A stretch of 64,000 bases of DNA from Chloroflexota bacterium. Lineage in GTDB: Bacteria > Chloroflexota > Anaerolineae > Anaerolineales > UBA4823. Below are positions 27,801-36,082 of the stretch, in pieces. A program made the position numbers and the translations under genes. Each line of letters starts with the position of its first letter. Positions within the stretch are counted from its first letter, which is position 1. The notes beneath the pieces are model-generated. The model worked only from the letters and a program-made list of their open reading frames with translations, was not told where the DNA came from and did not search any database. The stretch lies in the NCBI GenBank assembly GCA_029782365.1, contig JAKOUW010000112.1, positions 33,286-97,285 of the forward strand, in the 5' to 3' direction.

Positions 27801-30382
27801 TTTTTCAAGATCACCGTACCATGAGTTCCATCCACCATGATAATCTGTCCGTTCAAGATGCGGCGGGTCGCTGAGCCTGTCGCCATGACCGCCGGAATTC
27901 CATATTCGCGCGCCACGATCGAGCTGTGACTGAGCGGCCCGCCAATATCGGTGACCACCCCAGCAGCCATTGCAAACAGGGGCGTCCAGGCGGGCGTGGT
28001 TGTGGCCGCTACCAATATATCGCCAGGGCGCATACGAGCGAAATCTTGCGGGCCGACAAGTACACAGGCAGGGGCAGTGACCTGGCCGGCGCTGGTGCCG
28101 ATGCCATGCAACATGGATCGATCATCGCTGGTACGATGCCAGGGGACCAGGATCGACCACTTGGATTTTTCCGGCAAAATGGCCGGAGGCGTGGCCTTGA
28201 GGTAACGCTGCCATTCCGCCCGGCGAGGGGGAATGCGGCTGCTCAGATTGGCCAGCGGCTGGTTCGCTTCAAGCGCAGCGACCAGTTCCTGGACTTCGGC
28301 TTCTTCCAGCCAGTAAATTGATTCGGCGTTGGGAATAGCCCCGCCGGCTGCCAGCCGCCTCCCCAGTTCGTTGAGATATCGCCGGATAATGGGATGCCCC
28401 AGGCCCAGGTCGGCCAGGCTGTTCTCTCGCCCGGGGGCATTCTCTTGCGCCCAACGCAGTAAGCGCTGGAACCATCCTTTCAGCGGCCAATGCAAGCGCG
28501 TCACGATCCTCTCCGCAGCCTGGGTGCGGCGCTGGAGGGCAGACTGGTGGCGCGCATATGGGTTGCTGCCGCCGCCCTGCAGGTACATCTTGATTGTTTC
28601 CAACAAGGCTGACGGTTGTTCGGCAGGCACAGGGTTAACAAAATCCAGATCATAGGTCATTTGTCCGTGCTCTGCCAGGTACGCCTGAAATTGCCCGCGC
28701 CACTCGGTCCAATCTTCAAGGGTCACACCACTCGGCGGCTGATACAGCGGCAGGTTCTGAGCCGCCTGGGCGGCAGACGATTGTCGTAGATAGTCAGCCA
28801 GACAAGGGTGTTGGCGAACCCAGGCAGCCAGATCGAACAATGCTTTTTCTGCATTCAAAGCGACCGTCTCTGAGCCATAAAGGAAGGTAGCCGCCGCCGG
28901 GTCGCCAGGCCGCCGCACCAATCGATTGTAAAACTGCGTAAAGCTCGCCTCGCTGAAAGTCGATAAGGGCACTGTGCCCGCCTGCATGTGTGTATAAAGA
29001 CGTACCGCAGCCTGAAAAAGGGTGCCCGCCCCCGAGAGCAGCTCACTCGGAGCGAGCGCCGAGATGTCTTTTTCTGCCCAGGTTCGTATTACCTGGATGA
29101 ACTCCCGGCGCGCCGCTTCGCAGCGCTCCTTTCCATGGAGCACCATCGGAGTGATCTGGACCGACATGCGTATGTACGCTATAAATTCTGGCAGACTCAT
29201 GCCGGCGACCATGTACACATAACCATTAATCGGAACATATGTGTATTTGATCTTAGCGGTGGTAAATCGCTTCATCAGTTCCTGGGTGGGGATATCAGCC
29301 ATGCGCAAACCCAATGTGCCGAACAGGGGTGAGACTGGGTTCGGTAATTGCTCGGCAAAGCTGGTGCGGCCGTACATCTCACCGCGCCCAGGTTTAGGCC
29401 AGGTCACGGGCTCTTCTACTGCGCTCTCAGGCAGGGCAGTAACCGGCCGCGCCTGGAGAATGGCGAAATTGCCATTCCCCAACGCCCATTCAATATCCAT
29501 TGGCCGTCCATACAGGTTCTCAATCTGCACGCCATAACGGGCCAATTCAGCCGCCTGAGCATCACTCAACACAGCCTTGTGTTTCAGTTCATCAGGAACG
29601 AGAGTCTCCAGTGTGCCCGATTCTGTCAGGATAGTCATTGCCTGCTTTTCGGCTGTCTGGCGCTGGAGCAGATGGCCAGTTGTTTTATCAATGATCAGTG
29701 TATCTGGTGTAACAGCGCCTGAAACGATCGACTCTCCCAAGCCCCAGGCCGCGTTGATAACGATCTCGGATCGCTTTCCATTGGAAGGGTTGGCTGTGAA
29801 CATCACGCCGGCTGCTTCGGCCACGATCAGGCGCTGCACGATGACGGACATGGCTATCGAATCAGAGTCGATCTTCTGCCGCAAACGGTAGGCAATGGCG
29901 CGCGCTGTCCACAGGGAAGCCCAGCAACGCCTAACAGCCTCCACGACTGCCTCAAGCCCACGCACATTGAGATAGGTTTCCTGCTGTCCGGCAAAAGACA
30001 GGTCTGGTAAATCCTCCGCTGTCGCAGAGGAGCGCACGGCTACTGGCGAATCGCCGCCTAATACGGCACAAGCTTCACTAATCTCAGATATGAGATCTTT
30101 GGGCAGGGAATATCGTGCAAACAACCCATGGATGCGCTGGGCGGCTTCTTCAAAGGTTTCGGGCTTCTGCGGCTCAACAGCAGCGGCAGCCGCCATGATC
30201 TGGCCTTGCAGATCATGAGAAGCCACATAATAGCGGTATGCTGAGGTAGAAATGGCAAATGCACCTGGTACAGGCAGATCGGCAGATGCAAGACGCGCCA
30301 GCGAAGCGCCTTTTCCACCCAGTTCGAGCACATCAGCTTGAGCCTCAGATAGAGAAATGATAAAAGTCGTTTTGATAATCAT
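27797..30382 (-). CDS. Rifampin-phosphotransferase/PEP-synthase-like protein
   Basis: An 861-residue protein with the three-part layout of rifamycin phosphotransferases: an ATP-grasp pyruvate-phosphate-dikinase N-terminal domain (about 1-330; GGKGASLARL, AVRSSATAEDLPDLSFAGQQ, the ILQARPVT end), a middle all-helical domain (about 340-750) and a C-terminal swivelling phosphohistidine domain with GGPLSHSSIVAREYGIP. The phospho-acceptor is His819, 42 residues from the end. PEP synthases have a PEP-binding TIM barrel after the His domain; none is present here. True RPH modifies rifampin, but many homologues have unknown substrates. GAGGAGG lies four bases before ATG 30382. It is the first gene of a pair with the HSL esterase. 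Confidence 0.8.
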   Translation of the reverse strand: MIIKTTFIISLSEAQADVLELGGKGASLARLASADLPVPGAFAISTSAYRYYVASHDLQGQIMAAAAAVEPQKPETFEEAAQRIHGLFARYSLPKDLISEISEACAVLGGDSPVAVRSSATAEDLPDLSFAGQQETYLNVRGLEAVVEAVRRCWASLWTARAIAYRLRQKIDSDSIAMSVIVQRLIVAEAAGVMFTANPSNGKRSEIVINAAWGLGESIVSGAVTPDTLIIDKTTGHLLQRQTAEKQAMTILTESGTLETLVPDELKHKAVLSDAQAAELARYGVQIENLYGRPMDIEWALGNGNFAILQARPVTALPESAVEEPVTWPKPGRGEMYGRTSFAEQLPNPVSPLFGTLGLRMADIPTQELMKRFTTAKIKYTYVPINGYVYMVAGMSLPEFIAYIRMSVQITPMVLHGKERCEAARREFIQVIRTWAEKDISALAPSELLSGAGTLFQAAVRLYTHMQAGTVPLSTFSEASFTQFYNRLVRRPGDPAAATFLYGSETVALNAEKALFDLAAWVRQHPCLADYLRQSSAAQAAQNLPLYQPPSGVTLEDWTEWRGQFQAYLAEHGQMTYDLDFVNPVPAEQPSALLETIKMYLQGGGSNPYARHQSALQRRTQAAERIVTRLHWPLKGWFQRLLRWAQENAPGRENSLADLGLGHPIIRRYLNELGRRLAAGGAIPNAESIYWLEEAEVQELVAALEANQPLANLSSRIPPRRAEWQRYLKATPPAILPEKSKWSILVPWHRTSDDRSMLHGIGTSAGQVTAPACVLVGPQDFARMRPGDILVAATTTPAWTPLFAMAAGVVTDIGGPLSHSSIVAREYGIPAVMATGSATRRILNGQIIMVDGTHGTVILKN

Positions 30383-30538
30383 CGTACCTCCTCATTTCGC
30401 CAATTCCAGACCTGCGCACATATCTCCAATTTGCTGATCGAAGCTGACCAAGGCTAACAATTCAGCGCGCTTAACAGCGATGATCTGCTGCCCCAGGCTT
30501 GAATGATGTCACATGACCGATGTCTGTTAGTTTGCCGC

Positions 30539-33100
30539 CTATTCACCTTCCCGATATATCGCTCTGCGAATAGGCCTAAGCTTGACACTCTCGGCAAACA
30601 GGATACTGCTCAGGCCAGCGGCTGTTAACAGGCCCAGTTCCCAACGATGCAGGGGGGCGAACAGGAAAACATTCCGCAACGCCGGGATGGTCAAAACCAG
30701 AGCCAGAAAGAACAGGGCTCCGCCGCTGATCCACCACAAGGCCTTGTTTGGAATGCGCAAGGATTGATAGATAGAAAGCGTGCGGGAACGGTTCGAAAAA
30801 ATCAGGCCGAGGTTGCCGATCACCAGTGAAACAAAGGCGAACATGCGCGCCTCGCCTTCGCCCAGGCCCTGCACCAAGGCAAATGCGTAGATGCCCGTCA
30901 CGACTGCCAGGATCCCCAACCCCTGGATCAAGCCAGAAACCACCATCGAGCGCCCAAACAGAGGGATGTTCAACTTACGCGGCGGGCGCTGCATAATATC
31001 GTCCTCATCCTGTTCCATTTCAAAGACAACCGTACAGGCCGGGTCAATGATCAGTTCCAGGAAAAGAACATGCACCGGCAGCAGCGCCAGCGGCCACTTA
31101 AATAAAACCGGAATAAGCGACAGCCCAGCGATCGGGATATGCACCGAAAAAATAAACGCCATCGCTTTTTTGAGGTTGTCGAAAATTCGGCGGCCCATGC
31201 GCACAGCCGCGACGATGGAAGCAAAATTGTCATCGACCAGCACCAGCGCCGCCGATTCGCGAGCCACATCCGTGCCTCTCCCACCCATGGCGATCCCGAT
31301 GTGGGCTGCTTTGAGCGCCGGCGCATCGTTTACGCCATCGCCAGTCATGGCGACAACTTCGCCGTTGGCTTTCAACGCGCCCACGATGCGCAGTTTTTGC
31401 TCCGGGACGGCGCGGGCGAAGATGCAGGTGGTTTTTATGCGCCGCCGGAGCTCTTCATCGTTCATCTGATCCAATTCTGCGCCGGTGATGATTTCATTCG
31501 CTGGCTGCAGCCCAATCTGCCTGGCAATATTGCGGGCTGTACCCGGGTAATCGCCTGTGATCATAATCACGCGGATGCCAGCCTGGTAACATTCCTTAAC
31601 CGCTTCGGGCACCTCCCTGCGGATCGGGTCGGCCAAGCCGAGCAAGCCGACGAACCGGAATTCGAAGTCATGCTGCTCAGAAGGCAAATCCGGGGGGATA
31701 AATTCAGCTTTGGCCACACCCAACACACGCAGGCCCAGGTCGGCCATCTGGTCAATCTGGCTGTGCAGGGCATCTAACTGTGCAGAGTTGAAGTGGCATA
31801 AATCGGCAATCGCCTCCGGCGCGCCCTTGGCTGCCACCACAAACATGCGCCGGTTGGTCGATCGCCAGACATGCGACATGACCAGCAATTTTTCAGAGAG
31901 TGGGTACTCACGCATCAGACTCCAATCGCTGTGGAGGTGCTCGGTATTGATCAGCGTGCGGCCGCCTAATTCTTTGATGGCCTTTTCCATTGGATCGAAC
32001 GGATCCGCCGGTGTCGCCAGGATGCCAAACTCTGCCAACTCATGGAATGCTTCAGGCAGTATGCGCTGCGCCGCTTCCACTTCCAGCAGTTGGTCATCGA
32101 CCATTAAGTGCGTCACAGTCATGCGGTTCTGGGTAAGGGTGCCGGTTTTGTCGGTGCACAGCACGGTGGCGGCGCCAAGCATCTCGACCGCAGGGACACG
32201 CCTTGTGAGCACATGACGTTGAGAGATGCGCCAGGCGCCCAGGGCCAGGAAGATCGTCAGCACCACAGGAAATTCCTCCGGCAGGGTTGCCATAGCGAGT
32301 GTAATGCCGGCCAGGAAGCCGTGCAGCCAATCGCCGCGTGTGAGCCCAAAGACAATCACGACAACCACGCACATCGCCAGTCCGATGAGGGCAAAATTGC
32401 GCACCAGCCGTCCGGTCTGCTGCTGCAGGTTGGTGTCTTCCGGCTCCAGGATTTGCAAGGCTTTGCCGATCTTCCCAATCTCGCTTTGCATCCCGGTCGC
32501 CCGCACCTGGGTGACCCCCTGCCCTTTGACAACCATCGTGCCAGAGTAGATGAAGGGTTGGTCGTCGCCGCCTGGCCGCCCCATTTCAAGCCTCACGTCC
32601 CAGGCCCTCTTGCGCACAGGCACCGCTTCGCCAGTCAGCAGTGATTCATCCACACTGATATTTGTTCCTGCCAGTAAGACGGCATCGGCCGGGACACGGT
32701 CGCCTTCAGCAACCAGAACAATATCATCCATCACAACTTCGCGCCCCGCAATGCGCTGCTGCTTGCCATCGCGGATCACCAGCGCCCGCGGGCTGGACAG
32801 ATCGCGCAGGGCGTCCAGCGCTCGTTCGGTCTTTTGTTCCTGGTAAAAGGTAATGCCAATGATCACCACCACAAAGCCCATCAGCATCAGGGCTTCTTCC
32901 TGGTCGCCCAGAAATAAATATAACAAGCCGCAGGCGATCAACATCAAGAACATCGGTTCGCGCACTACCTCAAAAAGAATATGAAAAAAAGTGCGCTTTT
33001 GAGTGCTTGGCAGTTCGTTGTACCCATTGGTTGCCAGTCGTTCGCGGGCTTCCTCTTCTGTCAGTCCCTGCAGTATTTCTTCATCAAATCGAACGTCCAT
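30539..33100 (-). CDS. P-type cation-transporting ATPase (P2-like)
   Basis: An 853-residue P-type ATPase. The actuator motif LLTGEAVPV is at about 155-163, the phosphorylation site CTDKTGTLTQN holds Asp317, and the hinge motif MTGDGVNDAPALK lies in the P domain. Ten membrane helices fit P2 enzymes (Ca2+, Na+/K+ or H+ pumps). The conserved helix 4 PEGLP of SERCA-like pumps is PEEFP here (274-278), so the ion may not be Ca2+. The N-terminal cation-ATPase domain begins at residue 10. ATG 33100 has a GGAG at somewhat long spacing. A TTG at 33118 would add six residues. A one-gene unit. Confidence 0.92.
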   Translation of the reverse strand: MDVRFDEEILQGLTEEEARERLATNGYNELPSTQKRTFFHILFEVVREPMFLMLIACGLLYLFLGDQEEALMLMGFVVVIIGITFYQEQKTERALDALRDLSSPRALVIRDGKQQRIAGREVVMDDIVLVAEGDRVPADAVLLAGTNISVDESLLTGEAVPVRKRAWDVRLEMGRPGGDDQPFIYSGTMVVKGQGVTQVRATGMQSEIGKIGKALQILEPEDTNLQQQTGRLVRNFALIGLAMCVVVVIVFGLTRGDWLHGFLAGITLAMATLPEEFPVVLTIFLALGAWRISQRHVLTRRVPAVEMLGAATVLCTDKTGTLTQNRMTVTHLMVDDQLLEVEAAQRILPEAFHELAEFGILATPADPFDPMEKAIKELGGRTLINTEHLHSDWSLMREYPLSEKLLVMSHVWRSTNRRMFVVAAKGAPEAIADLCHFNSAQLDALHSQIDQMADLGLRVLGVAKAEFIPPDLPSEQHDFEFRFVGLLGLADPIRREVPEAVKECYQAGIRVIMITGDYPGTARNIARQIGLQPANEIITGAELDQMNDEELRRRIKTTCIFARAVPEQKLRIVGALKANGEVVAMTGDGVNDAPALKAAHIGIAMGGRGTDVARESAALVLVDDNFASIVAAVRMGRRIFDNLKKAMAFIFSVHIPIAGLSLIPVLFKWPLALLPVHVLFLELIIDPACTVVFEMEQDEDDIMQRPPRKLNIPLFGRSMVVSGLIQGLGILAVVTGIYAFALVQGLGEGEARMFAFVSLVIGNLGLIFSNRSRTLSIYQSLRIPNKALWWISGGALFFLALVLTIPALRNVFLFAPLHRWELGLLTAAGLSSILFAESVKLRPIRRAIYREGE

Positions 33101-33239
33101 TATCGGGGATAGCTCCAATCAACTTGTCATCAGAATAACAATTGAATAGTTGCTCAATTGTTTGTATATTATATCATATCTTCTTTAGGTTCCCTTACCC
33201 CTACCGCCAAGAACTGCACTTCCTACAAGACAGATGCAG

Positions 33240-33821
33240 TTACCCTGTCAAGCCGTTTTGAATTCCAGGCATGACCAGCCTGTGCAGCATGGTGTCCATT
33301 TCTGAGGGAGAATAGGGCATTTTGTTCTCCAACCACCAGCGCAGCATGGTCACCATTGTGCCGGAGACAAACTGCGCCAGCACCGGGATGGGGATGGCAG
33401 GCTGGCGCCCTGCCGGCAGGCGGCCGGTTAATTCATTAGCAATCATCTGGTTTAAATATGCCTGCCCTTTTTCATAAAATAAATCGACTGCTCTGCCGCG
33501 CATCACGCCGCTAAACAAGCGCTGGTTCTGCTTCACGTGCTCGAACAATTCCTTTAACGGCGCCAGGCGCGGACCGCCTGCAGCAGGCGACTCGCCGGAC
33601 ATTTTGCTCAAGGCGTTCATCATCCGTTCCAACATATCCACCATCAATGCTTCTTTATCCGGGTAATGCGCGTAAAACGTGGAACGTCCGATATCGGCGC
33701 GGTCCAGGACATCCTGTACAGTGATCGCTTCATACGGTTTTTCTTGCATCAACGCCACCAGAGCATCGAGTAAAATTCTCCGTGTGCGCAAACTGCGCCG
33801 ATCGGTTTTTTGTTCTGGCAT
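33240..33821 (-). CDS. TetR-family transcriptional regulator
   Basis: A 193-residue regulator. The N-terminal HTH (about 10-55) reads RRILLDALVALMQEK, then TVQDVLDRADIGRSTFYAHYPDK. The C-terminal helical domain (about 70-190) is the TetR_C_7-like ligand-binding type, with WWLENKMPYSPSEMD near the end. ATG 33821 is chosen because GGAG lies nine bases upstream; ATG 33830 would overlap that site. It is divergent from the methyltransferase gene at 33985 and most likely represses it through the site at 33924-33952. Confidence 0.88.
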   Translation of the reverse strand: MPEQKTDRRSLRTRRILLDALVALMQEKPYEAITVQDVLDRADIGRSTFYAHYPDKEALMVDMLERMMNALSKMSGESPAAGGPRLAPLKELFEHVKQNQRLFSGVMRGRAVDLFYEKGQAYLNQMIANELTGRLPAGRQPAIPIPVLAQFVSGTMVTMLRWWLENKMPYSPSEMDTMLHRLVMPGIQNGLTG

Positions 33822-33891
33822 GTTGGACATCTCCAATTCTAGACAAAAATTTGGATTTGTGCGCTAACGAACACTTTCATTGGTTTGTCGG

Positions 33892-33952
33892 TTGACATGC
33901 AGCGCAAAAAATCCTATACTCCATATCGAACATTGTGTTCACTATCGAACAT
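33892..33952 (+). promoter_or_regulatory. Consensus promoter with TetR-type operator
   Basis: TTGACA (33892-33897), a 17-base spacer and TATACT (33915-33920) form a strong sigma70 promoter reading toward the methyltransferase. Just downstream, TATCGAACAT occurs twice (33924-33933 and 33943-33952), 19 bases apart. The inverted repeat GAACAttgTGTTC (33928-33940) sits across the expected transcription start. This is a natural site for the divergent TetR protein. Confidence 0.7.
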
Positions 33953-33984
33953 ATTATACACTTTCTATACAAGGAGAAACCAGT

Positions 33985-34635
33985 ATGTTCCACTCTCATT
34001 CGCATGATAACCCTGTACAAACCGAAGGGCGCCTGATTCGCTGGGCCAGCTTCTACGACTTCTTCACCAACGTGATTGCCTTCGGGCAGATAAAGGGGCT
34101 GCGCGCCATCACCATCGATCTGGCTCAACTCAAACCCGGCGAGAGCGTCTTAGATGTGGGCTGCGGCACAGGTGGGGTGACCATCCCGGCTGCCCAGCGG
34201 ATTGGGCCTGCCGGCAAAGCAGCCGGCATCGACCCTGCCCCCGAAATGATCGCCGTGGCGCAAAACAACGCCCGGCGTAAAGGTTTGGATATCGATTTCC
34301 GCCTCGGCGTGATCGAATCTCTCCCCTACCCAGATGCCTCTTTCGACGTTGTCACTTCCAGCCTGATGATGCACCACCTGCCTCCACTGTTGCAGGTCAA
34401 GGGTCTGGCAGAAGTCTATCGCGTGCTCAAACCCGGCGGACGCTTGTTGATCGCCGATATCGCCAAGACCGGCTCTTCCCTGCGCCAGCACATCATGACC
34501 ACGCTGGCAATGCATCACGGCACCAAGTTCGGTGTGGAAGATCTGCAAGGGATATTGAAGGAGGCCGGTTTCCAACAGGTGAGAACCTTGGGAAAGCGCT
34601 TTTATTTCATTGGCTTTGTTTTCGCTGTGCGCTGA
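33985..34635 (+). CDS. Class I SAM-dependent methyltransferase (UbiE/Methyltransf_11 type)
   Basis: A 216-residue methyltransferase. Motif I VLDVGCGTGGVTIPAA is at about residues 53-68, the acidic residue after strand 2 lies in AAGIDPAPEMIAVA, and motif II/III is in DVVTSSLMMHHLP with the following LKPGGRLLIADI. The N-terminal HSHSHDN is His-rich. The start is decided by AAGGAG nine bases before ATG 33985; longer upstream readings cross the promoter. It is controlled by the strong promoter and TetR-type operator upstream. Substrate is unknown, possibly a small toxic molecule or lipid, since TetR-controlled methyltransferases often detoxify. Confidence 0.85.
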   Translation: MFHSHSHDNPVQTEGRLIRWASFYDFFTNVIAFGQIKGLRAITIDLAQLKPGESVLDVGCGTGGVTIPAAQRIGPAGKAAGIDPAPEMIAVAQNNARRKGLDIDFRLGVIESLPYPDASFDVVTSSLMMHHLPPLLQVKGLAEVYRVLKPGGRLLIADIAKTGSSLRQHIMTTLAMHHGTKFGVEDLQGILKEAGFQQVRTLGKRFYFIGFVFAVR

Positions 34636-34723
34636 TGATAACCCTGGCTCCTCCTGCACAGAAAACTGCCTTCTTTTCGGGCAAAAAATTTCTTATAACA
34701 AGCTATTCGTAGATCAATTGTTC

Positions 34724-34732
34724 TGGTATAAT
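34724..34732 (+). promoter_or_regulatory. Extended -10 promoter before the dienelactone-hydrolase-like gene
   Basis: TGGTATAAT (perfect TATAAT at 34727-34732 with TGn) lies 50 bases before ATG 34783. The -35 region is poor. It shows that this gene is expressed on its own. Confidence 0.45.
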
Positions 34733-34782
34733 CAACGAAACTCAACTGTTCATGCGCTACACCATTCCATAAAGGAGCAATT

Positions 34783-35445
34783 ATGGATATCCAACTACAA
34801 GTCAACGGACAGCCGGTCGACGCCGCCCTGGCGCTGCCAGCAGGCGGCAAAGGCCCCGGTGTGCTCGTCTTGCATGCCTGGTGGGGGCTCAAGCCTTTCT
34901 TCAAGAATCTGTGTGCGCGCCTGGCCGAGCAAGGATTTGTGGCGCTGGCGCCTGACCTGAACAAGGGTGAAATTGCCTGGACAGTAGAAGACGCCACGGC
35001 TTTGATGCAGAGCCGCGATGACCAGTTTACAGGCGATGTCGTTATGACAGCCGAAGATTTTTTGCGAGCGCACCCCGCCTGCACGAGCCAAAAGATTGGC
35101 GTGGTCGGTTTTTCGATGGGAGCCGATTGGGCGCTGATCACGGCATCTAACGCGCCTGACCAGGTCAGCGCGGTTGTCCTGTTTTACGGCGGTTTTGAAA
35201 TGGATTTCAAGAAAATCCAGGCCAAAGTGTTGGGCCATTTCAGCGACATCGACGAATGGGTGCCGATCAATGACATCCGGTCTATGGAAAACGGCTTGCG
35301 CGCAGCGGGCGTCGATGTGACAACCCACCTCTACCCGGGACTGCCGCATTGGTTCGTAGAAGACGACCGCCTTGAATACAACAGCACAGCGGCCGAACTG
35401 GCGTGGTCACGGACCTTTGACTTTTTACATGAGAATGTAAAGTAA
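34783..35445 (+). CDS. Dienelactone hydrolase family protein
   Basis: A 220-residue alpha/beta hydrolase of the DLH family. The nucleophile elbow is VVGFSMGADWAL, so serine (Ser111) replaces the cysteine of classical dienelactone hydrolase. The acid is in GHFSDIDEWV and the His in LPHWFVED. HAWWGLKPFFKNL (31-43) is the family's oxyanion-side segment. AAGGAG lies six bases before the ATG. It stands alone, convergent with the lutC gene. Members hydrolyse lactones or small esters; the substrate here is open. Confidence 0.85.
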   Translation: MDIQLQVNGQPVDAALALPAGGKGPGVLVLHAWWGLKPFFKNLCARLAEQGFVALAPDLNKGEIAWTVEDATALMQSRDDQFTGDVVMTAEDFLRAHPACTSQKIGVVGFSMGADWALITASNAPDQVSAVVLFYGGFEMDFKKIQAKVLGHFSDIDEWVPINDIRSMENGLRAAGVDVTTHLYPGLPHWFVEDDRLEYNSTAAELAWSRTFDFLHENVK

Positions 35446-35449
35446 AGTT

Positions 35450-36082
35450 TCAGGCTTCCAGCATCCACACGTGCAGGCTTTTCGGCCCGTGAACGCCCAG
35501 GGTCACGGTCAGCTCAATATCAGCGGTGCGGCTTGGTCCGGTCACGAAGACCAGGTAGCGGCTGTCTTTGGCTTCGGCAAAAACCTGGTGCAGGTCCGGG
35601 CGCAGCATCTGCGGCCTGATGATGGCAAGGTGAATGCGGGGCAGCAGGGAGACAGCGCGTGGTTTTTCAGCCGAGGAGCGCAGCACCAGGGTGCCGGTTT
35701 CGGCCAGCAGGTAATCTGCCTCGGTGATCCCCAGGTCACACAGCGCCAGGGCGTGTTTATCAGCATTGGCTGGAACTACTTCAACTCCCAGGCTGATCAG
35801 CGCTTGCTCAAGCCCCAACTGAGCGAACAGCGGCGTGCGCCAGAGCGCCGCTTTGCAGATGGCGTTCTCAACCACCAGGGTTGTCAGCGCCTCTGCCACG
35901 TTCAGCGGCGGCAGGCGTTGGGCGCTGCCAGACAGCTTGCGCACCTCGCTGAGGAAATTCTCCATTTCAGCCTCGAGCTCCCCTGCGGCACGGGCCGGAT
36001 AAACCGGCGGGCGCTGAGCCAGGGGCGATTCTACACTGCGCCCCAGCGAAAGACGGATGTTTTCAATGACAGAGTTGGCCAT
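35450..36082 (-). CDS. lutC: LutC-like LUD-domain protein of lactate oxidation
   Basis: A 210-residue LUD-domain protein, the small subunit of the iron-sulfur lactate oxidation complex LutABC (L-lactate to pyruvate). Typical are LGITEADYLLAETGTLVL around residues 111-128 and VFVTGPSRTADIELTVTLGVHGP near the C-terminus. Its start overlaps the lutB stop by one base, so translation is coupled. It is the last gene of the eight-gene minus-strand rhamnose/lactate unit and is convergent with the dienelactone-hydrolase-like gene. Confidence 0.92.
   Translation of the reverse strand: MANSVIENIRLSLGRSVESPLAQRPPVYPARAAGELEAEMENFLSEVRKLSGSAQRLPPLNVAEALTTLVVENAICKAALWRTPLFAQLGLEQALISLGVEVVPANADKHALALCDLGITEADYLLAETGTLVLRSSAEKPRAVSLLPRIHLAIIRPQMLRPDLHQVFAEAKDSRYLVFVTGPSRTADIELTVTLGVHGPKSLHVWMLEA

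Noticed and set aside
27797..30382. Calling the gene phosphoenolpyruvate synthase (ppsA)
   Set aside because: The C-terminal PEP-binding barrel is absent and the His domain lies at the end, as in rifampin phosphotransferases.
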